Source of the DNA: Enterococcus nangangensis | GTDB lineage: Bacteria > Bacillota > Bacilli > Lactobacillales > Enterococcaceae | Direction of reading: 5' to 3' | Length of the DNA stretch: 64,000 nt | NCBI RefSeq assembly: GCF_005405245.1 | Contig: NZ_BJDR01000007.1 | Coordinates: forward strand, 1 to 64,000 | Shown here: positions 7,842 to 17,262 of the stretch, in pieces | Layout of the letters: each line of letters opens with the position of its first letter | Numbering within the stretch: the first letter of the stretch is position 1 | Position numbers and translations under genes: made by a program | The notes under the pieces: model-generated | What the model saw: the letters and a program-made list of their open reading frames with translations, nothing else | Databases searched by the model: none | What the model was told of the DNA's origin: nothing

Positions 7842-9905
7842 ATGAGGGCACCTTATCTGCTTGATCCGACCCGCCAATTGACGGCCACCGAAGAAGCGCT
7901 CCTGTGGCATAAGCCGGCGACCCATATTACTAGTGCATACGAGACCCGCATTTGTCACGAGGTGCAGCGCAACTGGCACCATCCAGAGTTGAAAATCACT
8001 AATATTTTACTGGAAGGAGACGCAGGTTCTGGTAAGACGCAGCTAGCCAAAGCTTTAGCTGCTGACTTCGGTTTGCCCTACACGAAAATTACTTGCTTTG
8101 CCGATATGGATAAGTCCGACGTGTTGGGGGCGCTTTTGCCTGTCGTTGACGAAGCGGACGCCACCAGTACGGGTCCAGTGCGCTATACTTATTATCCCTC
8201 CGAAATCGTCCAAGCTTTTGAAAATGGCTGGCTTTTGGAAATTCAAGAGCCCACCATGATTCGTGATGCCGCCGTCTTGATGGCTTTAAATGCGGCATTG
8301 GAAGCAGAAGGCACGCTTAATTTACCCACCCGTATTGTAAAACGGCATCCAGATTTTATCGCCGTCATTACCACTAATCGCGGCTACAATGGCTGTCGAC
8401 CTTTAAATGAAGCGTTGCGGGATCGGATGCAACACAGTGAAAAAATGGATTTGCCGCCGCAAGAGGTGATGATGGCCCGAGGGAAAGCCAAGACGGGTTG
8501 TACGGATGAGGCAGTACTGTCGGTGCTAGCAGAAAGTATTATGGTCTTGGATCAAACGGCTAAAGCTAATGGAATTAAAGGTGCGGCCGGTATGCGTTCC
8601 TACTTTTTCTGGTTGGACGCGGTCTTTAATGGCGCTTCGGCTGCCACCAGTATCTATCAGAAAGTACTTTATAAAATGACCACCGATCCCACTGAGCTTG
8701 CTATTTTAATTGCCGCCCTTACCAAGCAAGGTCTCATGACACAATTAGCCGAACTTACGGAACAAGCACCATCCCAGCCTCAGACTCAAACGCCCGTTGC
8801 AACGGACACGGAAGTGCTTGATGTTCATGTGGCAACTGATGGCACGTTTGCGGCAACGGAAACGGAAGCGACTCATCCTAACGCCTTGCGTTTGCGGCGC
8901 GCCGCCGACAGTACAGGGCACACGGAAACCACTAGCGCCAGTACTAGCGCCCAAACCCAAAGCAGCGAAAACGGTACAGATGGCTCGCCTATTTACCACG
9001 AGTTAACGAGTCCGATAACGTTGGCTGATGCGGAAAAAACATTGCGGAAAACCTTGAATCAAGAGGCGCGGGCTAGTGTTAAAGGGAGCATCCATGAAAA
9101 AACAAAACTAGTGGTGCACCGCATTAGTGCTACGCCGAAAGAAAAGGCGGCGTATAACAAAGAAGCTCGCGTCTTGCGACCGGTGATTCAAGAATTAATC
9201 CAGCGCACCCAGCCGCTACTGGTCCACGAGACTACTAATGAATTGCGGGGCGGCCAACTTTACGGCAATACCTTTCAAGCAGCACGTGTCGCCACACCAG
9301 ACTTGCACTACTTTGCTCGCAAAACACCGCCAACCGAAAATCCAACCTTGGCGGTGACTCTACGCATCGATGAATCGGCCTCCATGTCAGCTTTTGGGCG
9401 CATCACCGCGGCGCAAAAAGCAGCGCTTGCTCTTTATGAATTTTGTCACGCTTGCGGGATTCCCATCATGATTTATGGGGACACGGCTGACCGTACGCGC
9501 CTGGAACAAATGTCCATTTACGCTTACGTGGACTTTGCGAGCCAAAATCCAGATGAAAAATATGCTTTAATGCATATCCAACCTCGCAGTAATAATCGTG
9601 ACGGCATGGCCTTACGCATTTTATCCCAACGGCTATTGCAAATGCCCCAAACTACTAAACTATTAATCAGCTTAAGTGACGGTCAACCTAAAGCCTTACC
9701 GGACTACGCGGGAGCGCGGGCGATTGCCGATATGCAGACCATTTTGGCAGAATTTCGTCACCAAGGCATTACCTATCTCGCTTGTGCCATTGGCCAAGAC
9801 CAAGAAGTAATTAGCCAGATTTACGGCAGTGAAAACACTATCGACCTGACAGATTTACAAACCTTGCCGCAACGTTTAGTGCAAATCATCGCCAACTATT
9901 TATAA
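7842..9905 (+). CDS. MoxR-type AAA+ ATPase fused to von Willebrand A domain
   Basis: The 687-residue protein begins with a MoxR-like AAA+ domain: Walker A GDAGSGKTQ near residue 59, a Walker-B-like LLEIQEP near residue 128, and NEALRDRM-type sensor sequence. A low-complexity Ser/Thr/Gln/Glu linker (about residues 305-385) follows. The C-terminal half is a VWA domain with a complete MIDAS motif, DESAS at residue 510, and a SLSDGQP block. MoxR and VWA proteins usually cooperate as separate chaperone partners that insert metal or remodel a target; here they are one chain, like CbbO/NorD-type systems. The gene directly follows the DUF6530-like gene. The client is unknown. Confidence 0.8.
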   Translation: MRAPYLLDPTRQLTATEEALLWHKPATHITSAYETRICHEVQRNWHHPELKITNILLEGDAGSGKTQLAKALAADFGLPYTKITCFADMDKSDVLGALLPVVDEADATSTGPVRYTYYPSEIVQAFENGWLLEIQEPTMIRDAAVLMALNAALEAEGTLNLPTRIVKRHPDFIAVITTNRGYNGCRPLNEALRDRMQHSEKMDLPPQEVMMARGKAKTGCTDEAVLSVLAESIMVLDQTAKANGIKGAAGMRSYFFWLDAVFNGASAATSIYQKVLYKMTTDPTELAILIAALTKQGLMTQLAELTEQAPSQPQTQTPVATDTEVLDVHVATDGTFAATETEATHPNALRLRRAADSTGHTETTSASTSAQTQSSENGTDGSPIYHELTSPITLADAEKTLRKTLNQEARASVKGSIHEKTKLVVHRISATPKEKAAYNKEARVLRPVIQELIQRTQPLLVHETTNELRGGQLYGNTFQAARVATPDLHYFARKTPPTENPTLAVTLRIDESASMSAFGRITAAQKAALALYEFCHACGIPIMIYGDTADRTRLEQMSIYAYVDFASQNPDEKYALMHIQPRSNNRDGMALRILSQRLLQMPQTTKLLISLSDGQPKALPDYAGARAIADMQTILAEFRHQGITYLACAIGQDQEVISQIYGSENTIDLTDLQTLPQRLVQIIANYL

Positions 9906-9911
9906 ACAGCA

Positions 9912-9950
9912 AAAAAGAGTTGCCTCCAACCGAGACAGCTCTTTTTCTTT
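9912..9950. terminator. Bidirectional terminator between convergent genes
   Basis: AAAAAGAGTTG (9912-9922) pairs with CAGCTCTTTTT (9936-9946) with one G-U pair. A- and T-runs flank both sides, so it can serve the AAA/VWA gene and the minus-strand membrane protein gene. Confidence 0.75.
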
Positions 9951-9957
9951 GACTAAA

Positions 9958-10257
9958 TTATGCAGCTTTAACTTCTTTTTTCTCCCGACCAAGCACTGCT
10001 TGTGCGATTGTTAAGACGCCAAGGATGCCTAGTACTAGGTAGATGAAGCTTGAGTATTGGGTAATGCCCCAGCCCCATGTCCGATAAAAGACTAAGAGAA
10101 TCGCTAAAACGATAGCGGCTAAAACATTGAAAAAGGCAAAGGCCCATAAATTTCCATTTTCTTTCCGAGAAAGATAAAAAATAGTGAACCACAGGCTTAA
10201 GACGGCCCAGGCCAAGCAAACCAAGATTACCGCCCAATAAATAAAGAAGGGTACCAA
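9958..10257 (-). CDS. Small membrane protein of unknown function
   Basis: About 100 residues with three to four hydrophobic helices (residues 5-30, 38-60, 68-90) and a basic, Lys-rich tail (GREKKEVKAA). I do not recognise the family. The frame is open to a GTG at 10266, but GAGGTG itself looks like the ribosome site and a TTG at 10257 lies six bases after it, so TTG is the preferred start. It is transcribed alone on the minus strand and converges on the AAA/VWA gene. Confidence 0.6.
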   Translation of the reverse strand: MVPFFIYWAVILVCLAWAVLSLWFTIFYLSRKENGNLWAFAFFNVLAAIVLAILLVFYRTWGWGITQYSSFIYLVLGILGVLTIAQAVLGREKKEVKAA

Positions 10258-10266
10258 CTTTTTCAC

Positions 10267-10450
10267 CTCGCTTTTATTTCTACGTTCACAGTTTAACAGA
10301 CTTTCTCTTTTTTGTCATGAAACAGTCGTCAAAGACGAGGACTTTTTCACAAAAAAATTTGCTGTAACTAAAAAATCTGAGGGGTAAGATATTACCACGA
10401 AAAAAGTTGGATTTTTTACAGAAAACTTCCCGTAAATGGGAAGAAACAGG
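10267..10450. other. Non-coding stretch between divergent genes, left part
   Basis: No coding frame can be supported here. The region is AT-rich and contains one short hairpin, CTTCCC-GTAAAT-GGGAAG (10426-10443), with no T-run. It should hold the promoter of the small minus-strand membrane protein gene, but I see no convincing -35/-10 pair for it. Confidence 0.5.
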
Positions 10451-10480
10451 TTGAATTTACATAGCAGTGTGAGCTAAAAT
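10451..10480 (+). promoter_or_regulatory. Candidate promoter of the giant adhesin gene
   Basis: TTGAAT (10451-10456) and TAAAAT (10475-10480) are separated by 18 bp. Transcription would start close to 10487, just before the long leader hairpin at 10496, giving a leader of nearly 200 bases. Confidence 0.45.
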
Positions 10481-10495
10481 AAAGGCTGTGAAATA

Positions 10496-10569
10496 ACGAA
10501 CATTTTTTAATATCAAAACAGGAGGGGCAAAGTTCACAAAATAATCATTGCCCCCAGAAAAATGTTCGT
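10496..10569 (+). promoter_or_regulatory. Long hairpin in the 5' leader of the adhesin mRNA
   Basis: A perfect 12-bp outer stem, ACGAACATTTTT (10496-10507) with AAAAATGTTCGT (10558-10569), encloses a 7-bp inner stem, GGGGCAA (10524-10530) with TTGCCCC (10548-10554). No T-run follows, so it is not a simple terminator. An AGGAGG-like sequence is held in the inner loop region (10520-10527). It may protect the 5' end of the long mRNA or be a protein-binding site. Confidence 0.5.
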
Positions 10570-10683
10570 GGACGAGATAATGGAAACTTAAGCAGCGGTG
10601 TTAGGAAGGAGCAGCTTTTAAGATGAGCCGCTAAGGAATGGGAGACAAAATAAAATCTTTTTAAAGGACGATGAAAGAAACAA

Positions 10684-13600
10684 ATGAGGGACAAAGAAAA
10701 GCTTTCAACCAGAATATTTTCTTTATTAACCGTAATTATTACATTGCTACCTTTTGTACAATACTTAGCACAAGGGGTAACCGTTGTAGCTGAAGAAGCA
10801 GCTAAAGCTAAAACGATAGAATTATTTAAGCTGCCAGCAGGAACTGCAACTGCAGCTTATCAGCGTACCGAAGACGGAAAAATTGATTGGACAATTCAAT
10901 TGACCAAAACAACGACGACAACAAGCCAAGTAGGCTTTCAACTAACAGCCGGCACTGAAAAAATCGAGCCAACCGCTGTCAAAACAACGCCTGCTAACTT
11001 GTTTAGTTATCAAAAAGAAACGCATGCTTTGGTGGAAAATGTCGCCAGTCAAGTGCCAGAACAAGTAGCCTTGACCTTTACCATACCGGCTAAAGATGCC
11101 GTAACGTTTACTTCTAGCTGGAACGAAACGCAAGGGGATGGGACGGTGAAAAATTTACTGGCAGCAGCAAAGCCGGTAACTATCGACACTAAAGCCGCTA
11201 AGGTGGCAACGTCTGCGACAACGAGCACTACTTCTACCGCGACTAACGATAGTACAACCACTGCGACTGCTGCAAAAAGCGTTGAAGAAAGTACAGTTAG
11301 TACGGTAAGTCCTTCCACGACAGAAAGTACAACCACCACATCTGATTCAACAACGACAACTGAAGAAATTACAGATAACGCTGTAAAATTGCTGAGTCCA
11401 CCGACAAAGTCAGCAAAAAATATTACAAGTTACGGTGTAGAGACAATTTTTTCTGATGTAGTAATTTTAGATAAAGATGGGAACCCGTTATTAAAAGATA
11501 CGACTATTTCTGACGGACAAGACATTTCTTTAGAATATACTTGGGATATCCCTGAAGAAATTCGGACACAAATTCATGCAGGCGATTATTTTGACTTTGA
11601 TTTACCTGCACAGTTCAAAGTTCAAGTAGAAAAAGGTCAACTTTTATCAGGGCAGCTAAAAGATGCGCAAGGAACTGTTTTTGGGAATTTTACGATTACC
11701 GAAGACGGAAAAGTGCATATTGTTTTTGAAAAAGCAATCGAAGATCACTCTGATGTTCATGGTGATTTTTATATTTCAGGTCAAGCTGTAAAAGGGGAAA
11801 ACGATAACCCAGGAAATAATGATCTAACGATTCCTTTTGTCGACAATGATGAAATTGAGATTCCTAAAATAAATATTCCCAAAGAAAAAGTCTTGAAAAA
11901 AGAAGTTTCTGGTCAGACGTCACCTGCTGATGAGCAGAATCAAGGAACGATTACTTGGAAGATTACAGTTAACGAAGCTAAATTAAAGTTAAATGGTGCT
12001 TCACTCAAAGACGCTTTACCACAAGGGATAACTTTTACTAAGTTAGCTAAAGTGGAAAAAAATGGTGTAGAAGTCCCGGTTAGCGATTATGGCTATGTTA
12101 AATCTGAACAGCCAGATTTAGTATTGTCAGTTCCTGATGGCAATGACACCTACACCTTTTATCTAGAAACCAATGTGAACTTTAATGATCAATCCCTAGT
12201 AAGTGACCCCACTAAAGAAATTGTAAACCAAGCTACTTTGTCTCAAAATGGTTGGGATGATCTTACTGTGGATGCTGCTACACGCTTTGGTTATGAATCT
12301 AAATTAGAAAAAACAGCCGGCTCAAATCAAGAGATAAAAAATGGTATCGCACCATGGCATTTGAAATTTACTAAAACAGGAGTGAATTTACCAGCGGGGA
12401 CCACTTTTACTGAAACCATGACTAATGGGCAAGTTTTCGCCAAAGAAGATGGTACTGAGCTCACGAAGGCGGATGAAATTGGCGAATATCTTTCTGCACA
12501 AAGTGGTCTTAATATTAAAGTCGAAATTACCGATACAGCCGGCCAATATAAATTAATTTTTCCTGATGGCGTTTCATCAGACTTTGACTTTACTTATTAC
12601 ACCAAAATAGCCGCAGAATTTGGAACCGAATATAAAAACACTATCGACTGGAACGACCAACATCCAGGTGGTTCCTATACGTTAAAGAAGCACCAATTTA
12701 CTAAAACTGGTGGCGAAGTGAAAGATGGAAAAATTAATTGGACAGTTAATTTCACTGTCAATGATGAACCATTAGCTAAAGATACGACGATTACCGACAC
12801 CATGGACCGTAACCAAGTGTTGCTAGATGATTCAGGTAACGAATTGGTCTTTGAAAATGGTAAAGCTACATTCAGCGAAAGTCCTAAAATTGAGATTGAA
12901 AAAGGTACTACGGATGCTGATGGCAAAACAACGTACACCTGGCACTTTCTTGACGAAGTTACCAATGACTTTACGATTAATTATCAAACGAGTACTCCAG
13001 ATTCTAATCTTTCCTCCGGTGCGTTTACTAATACGTTAAATGGTGATGGGATTGACGGCAATGGAATTGGTCATGTTACTACTAATCAGCCAAGCTTTGA
13101 TAAGGAACGCCTACACTTTGATAACTTAAATGAAACAAAAGAATTAGCAGGGCAAGCGCAGTGGCAATTAATCGCCAATCCTGAACATTATGCGATTGAA
13201 GGTTGGTCTTTTGCCGATACCTTAACGGGCAGTTCATTTGGGAAAGATGACACCATTACCGTTTATGCCTTGGATGCAGGAGAAACAGCTGATGATTTAA
13301 CTAAAGCAGAAAAATTGGTTAAAGATACAGATTATACTCTGACTGAAACTGAAGACGCTAAGAGTTTTACGATTCAAAGTAAAGACAACAGTAAAACTAC
13401 GCAAGAAATTGTAGTGGTTTACACATCAAGCTATCAAGTCAAAGCAGATGAATATGACCATAAAGTTCATAATAGCGCAACCTTTACTTATAATTTGGGA
13501 AATAATCCTCAAACGGATACTAAAGGAACGAATGATTTTAATCCTCACGAAGATCTCCGCAAAGAAATTGGTGGGTCGAAAGAGGGAGCATATGACCTTG

Positions 13601-16600
13601 CCAATAAGCAAGTAAATTGGAAGATTGTTGTTAATAATGGCCAGGTTGCTTTAGGAGAGAATGGTATTTTAACTGACCCAATTCCTGCTGGGGTTACCTA
13701 TGATGAAGCTAAAGCCAACTTTACAAGCACGACCTTGGATGAACAAGGTGCAGAAATTGCTGGCAAGTTAACAGCTGAGTTAGTGGAAGCTGGCGCAACA
13801 AAAACATTCTTTGGAGAAGAAGTTAACGGCGGCGATAATGGTGTCTTGGTAGTTACCGGCTTTGCCAAAGATAGCACGGCGCCATATACAATTACCTTTA
13901 GTACACAGCTTAAGGAAACTACGACTTTGCCAACAGGGAAAGTAACTAACACCGCTACTTACCACGATGATAATGTTAAACCTAAAGATTTAACCGGTAC
14001 GGCGGATTATACTAAGGTAGATAGTTATATCAGTAAGACTGCCAATGTAGCATCTGGGACCGAAAAGAACGATGGCGACACCGTAGATTATACGATTGAA
14101 GTTAACAAGGACAAGTTGCCTTTGCAAAATGTTAAACTTGTTGACGAACGGACAAACTTAAATGTTATCAAAGAATCATTAGCAGTTTATGAAGTAACCG
14201 ACGAAGGTAACGAAGAAAAAGTTGCGGCTTCTCGATATTATGTTAGCTTCCAAGAACAACAAATGGTCATTTACTTAAGTGATGAAGATGTTGTGATGGG
14301 TGCTGATGGTAAAGTTGACACTAGTGTGATGCGACCAATTACTAAGCATTATCGTATTTCCTACCAAGGAACTGTAATCTATAATAAGGAAAATGCTAAA
14401 GCCACCAACAAAGTAACAATTACAGGAGATAATGTTGACAAGTCGATACCTAGTAAAGACGTAGATATTAAAATTAAAACTCTGGTTACAGGAGGAAATA
14501 CTGAGTGGACTACCGGTAGCTTAACCTTCAAAAAAGTTGATGCTAGCAATCATGGCAAAGTACTAGCAGGTGCGGTATTTACCCTTTACCGTGGAGCAGT
14601 TTCCGAAAATACCATTGTAGCTTCAGATAAAGTAACGGATAATGTGGGCTTGGTAACCTTTAATAATTTAACGTACGGTACTTATGTTTTACAAGAAGAT
14701 ACCGCACCAGTAGGTTACGCTAAAGCAAATAAAACTTGGACTTTTGAAGTTACTAAAGATAAAGTGGCAGCTACCTATGAGGTCGAAAATACACCAACGG
14801 GAGCTTTAAAGTTAATTAAAGAAGATACTAATGGTCGGCCCTTAAAAGGCGCAGTTTTCCAATTGCTACAAAACGATACCGATGAGATTGTAACTACCGA
14901 TGCGAATGGTAAAAACCTTCCCGCTGAATATACAACAAATGAGAATGGCGAGATTAGCGTAGATAATTTACTACCTGGGAAGTACAAATGGCATGAAGTG
15001 AGTGCGCCAACGGGTTACCTGATAACTAATGCCAATCCAACTGTAGAAGTAGGATCTGGAGAAGAAACGGCGACAACGGTGAAAAACGTCGAAGCCACCG
15101 CTCTTTCTGGTGATAAAATTTGGGATGACCTTCTAGAGGATACTCACGGATTAATTCCAGATCAAGTAACATTAAATCTACAATCTCGTATTGCAGACAG
15201 TAAAGATGAATGGCAAAATGTTACGAACGAAGAGGGCGCCGCGGTTACCACAGAAGTCACCGCCGACAATTGGCACTATGAATTTTCAGACCTTCCACTT
15301 TACGACAAAGATAATAATAAGTTAGAATATCGCGTTACAGATGACATTCCTGGTTTCACGCCGAAAGTAACGGATAAAACCAACTTATTAAACAAACTAA
15401 AGACAACGCAGATTCACGTGAAAAAGGTTTGGGATGACGTAAATAACTACTATCAAACTCGTCCTGATGAGTTAAAGGCCACCTTGATGGTTAAAAATGG
15501 TGACGATTGGCAGACATTCTTCGATGCTTTTGGTCTTGAAAAAACAGCTACTTTAACAAAAACTAGTGATCAAAATATTTGGGTAGCTGACTTTGATAAC
15601 TTGCCAATTTACGATGCTGCCGGCAACGAAATTACTTATGCAGTTAAAGAAGAATTAAGTAATGGCAACACCTATACGACAACGCCGGATGGTCAAGTAG
15701 TGGCCAATGGGGAAAATGCTGAACTACAAAATAATTTAGCCAAAACACAAATTACCGTTACCAAAGATTGGGTCGACTTTGATGATCACTTTAACTTGCG
15801 TCCAAGTCAAATTACCTTTGAATTATCCGCAACTAATGAGGCTGGCGTTACTACCTCAGTGACAACACCAGATAATCCGTCAGGAGAATTTACCCTGCAA
15901 GCTGCTGATTATACTAAAGGGTATACCATTACTGATTTGCCAGCATATGACAAAGAGGGTAGCAAGTTAACCTACACTGTCACAGAAACAAATATTAAGA
16001 AAAATTACCAACAAACTCCTGCATACAAGGTGGAGGATGGAACTTTAAATATCACCAATACTTTAATCACCACGGAAGTTTCTGGTGAAAAAGAATGGTC
16101 CGACTTTGATAATCAATTTACCAGTCGACCAGAAAAAGTAACGGTGCAACTTTACCAAAACGGCAATAAAGTTGAAGGTTACGAATTACAAACTACCGCC
16201 AACAATAATTGGAGTTACACCTTCAGAAACTTACCTAAAGTAGATGAAGAAGGAAAAGACTATATCTACACTGTTAAAGAAGTAAACGTCCCTGCTAACT
16301 ACACCGCCGCAGCTGAAGACATGAACGTTACCAACACTTTGGTTACCACAGAAGTCAGCGGCGAAAAATCTTGGATCGACTTTGACAATCAATTTAACAG
16401 TCGCCCTGCAAATGTCACGGTTCAACTTTATCAAAACGGTGACAAGTTAGACGGCTTCACTGCCGACACCACCGCAGCGGCTAATTGGCAATATACCTTC
16501 ACCGATTTACCTAAGCTTGATGCGGAAGGTCAAGAATACGTCTATACCGTTGAAGAAGTAGACGTTCCAGCTAACTACACTGCAGTAGCCAAGGACATGA

Positions 16601-17043
16601 ACGTCACCAATACTTTAATCACCACCGAAATTTCTGGTACCAAGACGTGGAATGATCAAGATGATCAAGATGGCTTGCGGCCAACAAAAATTACCGTTAC
16701 GCTTTATCAAAATGGCACAGCTTTCCAAACACAAGAGGTTGCGGCTAAAGACAACTGGCAATATACCTTTAGTAATTTGCCAAAACTTGCGCCTAATGGT
16801 GAAGCTTATGTCTACACAATTGGTGAAGCTAATGTACCTGATGGGTACACGGTAGCTGTTGCTGGGTATGATTTAACGAATACTCACACACCAGAAACAC
16901 CACCGACACCTCCAAGACCTGGTTTACCACGTACCGGTTTACCACAAACCAGTGACACGATTCAAAGCGGCCTTTCCATTTTAGGTGCTTTAGTGTTAGT
17001 TGCTGTAGCCTTGTGGTTCTGGCGGAGACGGCAAGCAAAATAA
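10684..17043 (+). CDS. Giant LPxTG-anchored surface adhesin with Cna-B repeats
   Basis: A 2119-residue protein. An N-terminal signal peptide (about 1-37) precedes a Thr/Ser-rich tract (about 175-230), then a series of adhesin-type beta domains each opening with an xWxxxxN-like strand (INWTVNF, VNWKIVV, VDYTIEV). Two SpaA/Cna-B-like domains follow from about 1279. Six Cna-B repeats begin near 1473, 1575, 1688, 1796, 1888 and 1980; the last three are regular 92-residue (276-bp) units. A Pro-rich spacer leads to LPRTG (2081-2085), directly followed by LPQTS, a hydrophobic helix and RRRQAK. Sortase should attach it to peptidoglycan. The best ribosome site (AAAGGA) is 15 bases before the ATG, a rather long spacing. 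No sortase gene is nearby. Confidence 0.9.
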   Translation: MRDKEKLSTRIFSLLTVIITLLPFVQYLAQGVTVVAEEAAKAKTIELFKLPAGTATAAYQRTEDGKIDWTIQLTKTTTTTSQVGFQLTAGTEKIEPTAVKTTPANLFSYQKETHALVENVASQVPEQVALTFTIPAKDAVTFTSSWNETQGDGTVKNLLAAAKPVTIDTKAAKVATSATTSTTSTATNDSTTTATAAKSVEESTVSTVSPSTTESTTTTSDSTTTTEEITDNAVKLLSPPTKSAKNITSYGVETIFSDVVILDKDGNPLLKDTTISDGQDISLEYTWDIPEEIRTQIHAGDYFDFDLPAQFKVQVEKGQLLSGQLKDAQGTVFGNFTITEDGKVHIVFEKAIEDHSDVHGDFYISGQAVKGENDNPGNNDLTIPFVDNDEIEIPKINIPKEKVLKKEVSGQTSPADEQNQGTITWKITVNEAKLKLNGASLKDALPQGITFTKLAKVEKNGVEVPVSDYGYVKSEQPDLVLSVPDGNDTYTFYLETNVNFNDQSLVSDPTKEIVNQATLSQNGWDDLTVDAATRFGYESKLEKTAGSNQEIKNGIAPWHLKFTKTGVNLPAGTTFTETMTNGQVFAKEDGTELTKADEIGEYLSAQSGLNIKVEITDTAGQYKLIFPDGVSSDFDFTYYTKIAAEFGTEYKNTIDWNDQHPGGSYTLKKHQFTKTGGEVKDGKINWTVNFTVNDEPLAKDTTITDTMDRNQVLLDDSGNELVFENGKATFSESPKIEIEKGTTDADGKTTYTWHFLDEVTNDFTINYQTSTPDSNLSSGAFTNTLNGDGIDGNGIGHVTTNQPSFDKERLHFDNLNETKELAGQAQWQLIANPEHYAIEGWSFADTLTGSSFGKDDTITVYALDAGETADDLTKAEKLVKDTDYTLTETEDAKSFTIQSKDNSKTTQEIVVVYTSSYQVKADEYDHKVHNSATFTYNLGNNPQTDTKGTNDFNPHEDLRKEIGGSKEGAYDLANKQVNWKIVVNNGQVALGENGILTDPIPAGVTYDEAKANFTSTTLDEQGAEIAGKLTAELVEAGATKTFFGEEVNGGDNGVLVVTGFAKDSTAPYTITFSTQLKETTTLPTGKVTNTATYHDDNVKPKDLTGTADYTKVDSYISKTANVASGTEKNDGDTVDYTIEVNKDKLPLQNVKLVDERTNLNVIKESLAVYEVTDEGNEEKVAASRYYVSFQEQQMVIYLSDEDVVMGADGKVDTSVMRPITKHYRISYQGTVIYNKENAKATNKVTITGDNVDKSIPSKDVDIKIKTLVTGGNTEWTTGSLTFKKVDASNHGKVLAGAVFTLYRGAVSENTIVASDKVTDNVGLVTFNNLTYGTYVLQEDTAPVGYAKANKTWTFEVTKDKVAATYEVENTPTGALKLIKEDTNGRPLKGAVFQLLQNDTDEIVTTDANGKNLPAEYTTNENGEISVDNLLPGKYKWHEVSAPTGYLITNANPTVEVGSGEETATTVKNVEATALSGDKIWDDLLEDTHGLIPDQVTLNLQSRIADSKDEWQNVTNEEGAAVTTEVTADNWHYEFSDLPLYDKDNNKLEYRVTDDIPGFTPKVTDKTNLLNKLKTTQIHVKKVWDDVNNYYQTRPDELKATLMVKNGDDWQTFFDAFGLEKTATLTKTSDQNIWVADFDNLPIYDAAGNEITYAVKEELSNGNTYTTTPDGQVVANGENAELQNNLAKTQITVTKDWVDFDDHFNLRPSQITFELSATNEAGVTTSVTTPDNPSGEFTLQAADYTKGYTITDLPAYDKEGSKLTYTVTETNIKKNYQQTPAYKVEDGTLNITNTLITTEVSGEKEWSDFDNQFTSRPEKVTVQLYQNGNKVEGYELQTTANNNWSYTFRNLPKVDEEGKDYIYTVKEVNVPANYTAAAEDMNVTNTLVTTEVSGEKSWIDFDNQFNSRPANVTVQLYQNGDKLDGFTADTTAAANWQYTFTDLPKLDAEGQEYVYTVEEVDVPANYTAVAKDMNVTNTLITTEISGTKTWNDQDDQDGLRPTKITVTLYQNGTAFQTQEVAAKDNWQYTFSNLPKLAPNGEAYVYTIGEANVPDGYTVAVAGYDLTNTHTPETPPTPPRPGLPRTGLPQTSDTIQSGLSILGALVLVAVALWFWRRRQAK
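16069..16896 (+). repeat. Three tandem 276-bp units coding Cna-B domains
   Basis: Units beginning near 16069, 16345 and 16621 each encode 92 residues that start TTE(V/I)SG(E/T)K and contain VQLYQNG or VTLYQNG, W.YTF..LPK and NVTNTL blocks. The exact spacing of 276 bp and strong protein similarity indicate internal duplication. The unit number may vary between strains through recombination. Confidence 0.8.
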
Positions 17044-17050
17044 TTTAGCT

Positions 17051-17085
17051 AAAGAGAGGTCCCCTAAAAGGCCTCTCTTTTATTG
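17051..17085 (+). terminator. Terminator of the adhesin gene
   Basis: AAAGAGAGG (17051-17059) pairs with CCTCTCTTT (17072-17080), with a T-rich tail, eight bases after the adhesin stop codon. Confidence 0.75.
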
Positions 17086-17176
17086 TCCAGTAAAGGGAGC
17101 TTATTGATACTTTTTTGAGAGGCGGCCGACCAGTTGCTTGGCGCATAAAAGATTCAGACCAAATTTTAACTTTTTA

Positions 17177-17205
17177 TTGACGAAAAAAGCAGTCTCTTGT
17201 AGGCT
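17177..17205 (+). promoter_or_regulatory. Candidate promoter of the DMT-family transporter gene
   Basis: TTGACG (17177-17182) and TAGGCT (17200-17205) are 17 bp apart, about 58 bp before the start codon. The -10 box is weak. Confidence 0.35.
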
Positions 17206-17262
17206 TAAGGCGTGTTGGTTGGTAGTTACACAGCACAAAGGTAAATGAAGGAGGATGAGAAT

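Noticed and set aside
8745-9006. Overlapping frames on both strands inside the AAA/VWA linker
   Set aside because: The low-complexity linker opens alternative frames by chance; the main frame is continuous from the Walker motif to the MIDAS motif.
11049-11339. Minus-strand frame rich in Val/Leu/Ser opposite the adhesin Thr-rich tract
   Set aside because: Hydrophobic appearance comes from reading ACA/ACT repeats backwards; no start signal is present.
16069-16896. A CRISPR-like or satellite repeat array
   Set aside because: The repeats are in frame and encode Cna-B protein domains of 92 residues; there are no spacers.
10684-17043. Horizontal transfer of the adhesin gene
   Set aside because: No flanking repeats, integrase or transposase remains and no abrupt base-composition change that I can judge by eye.
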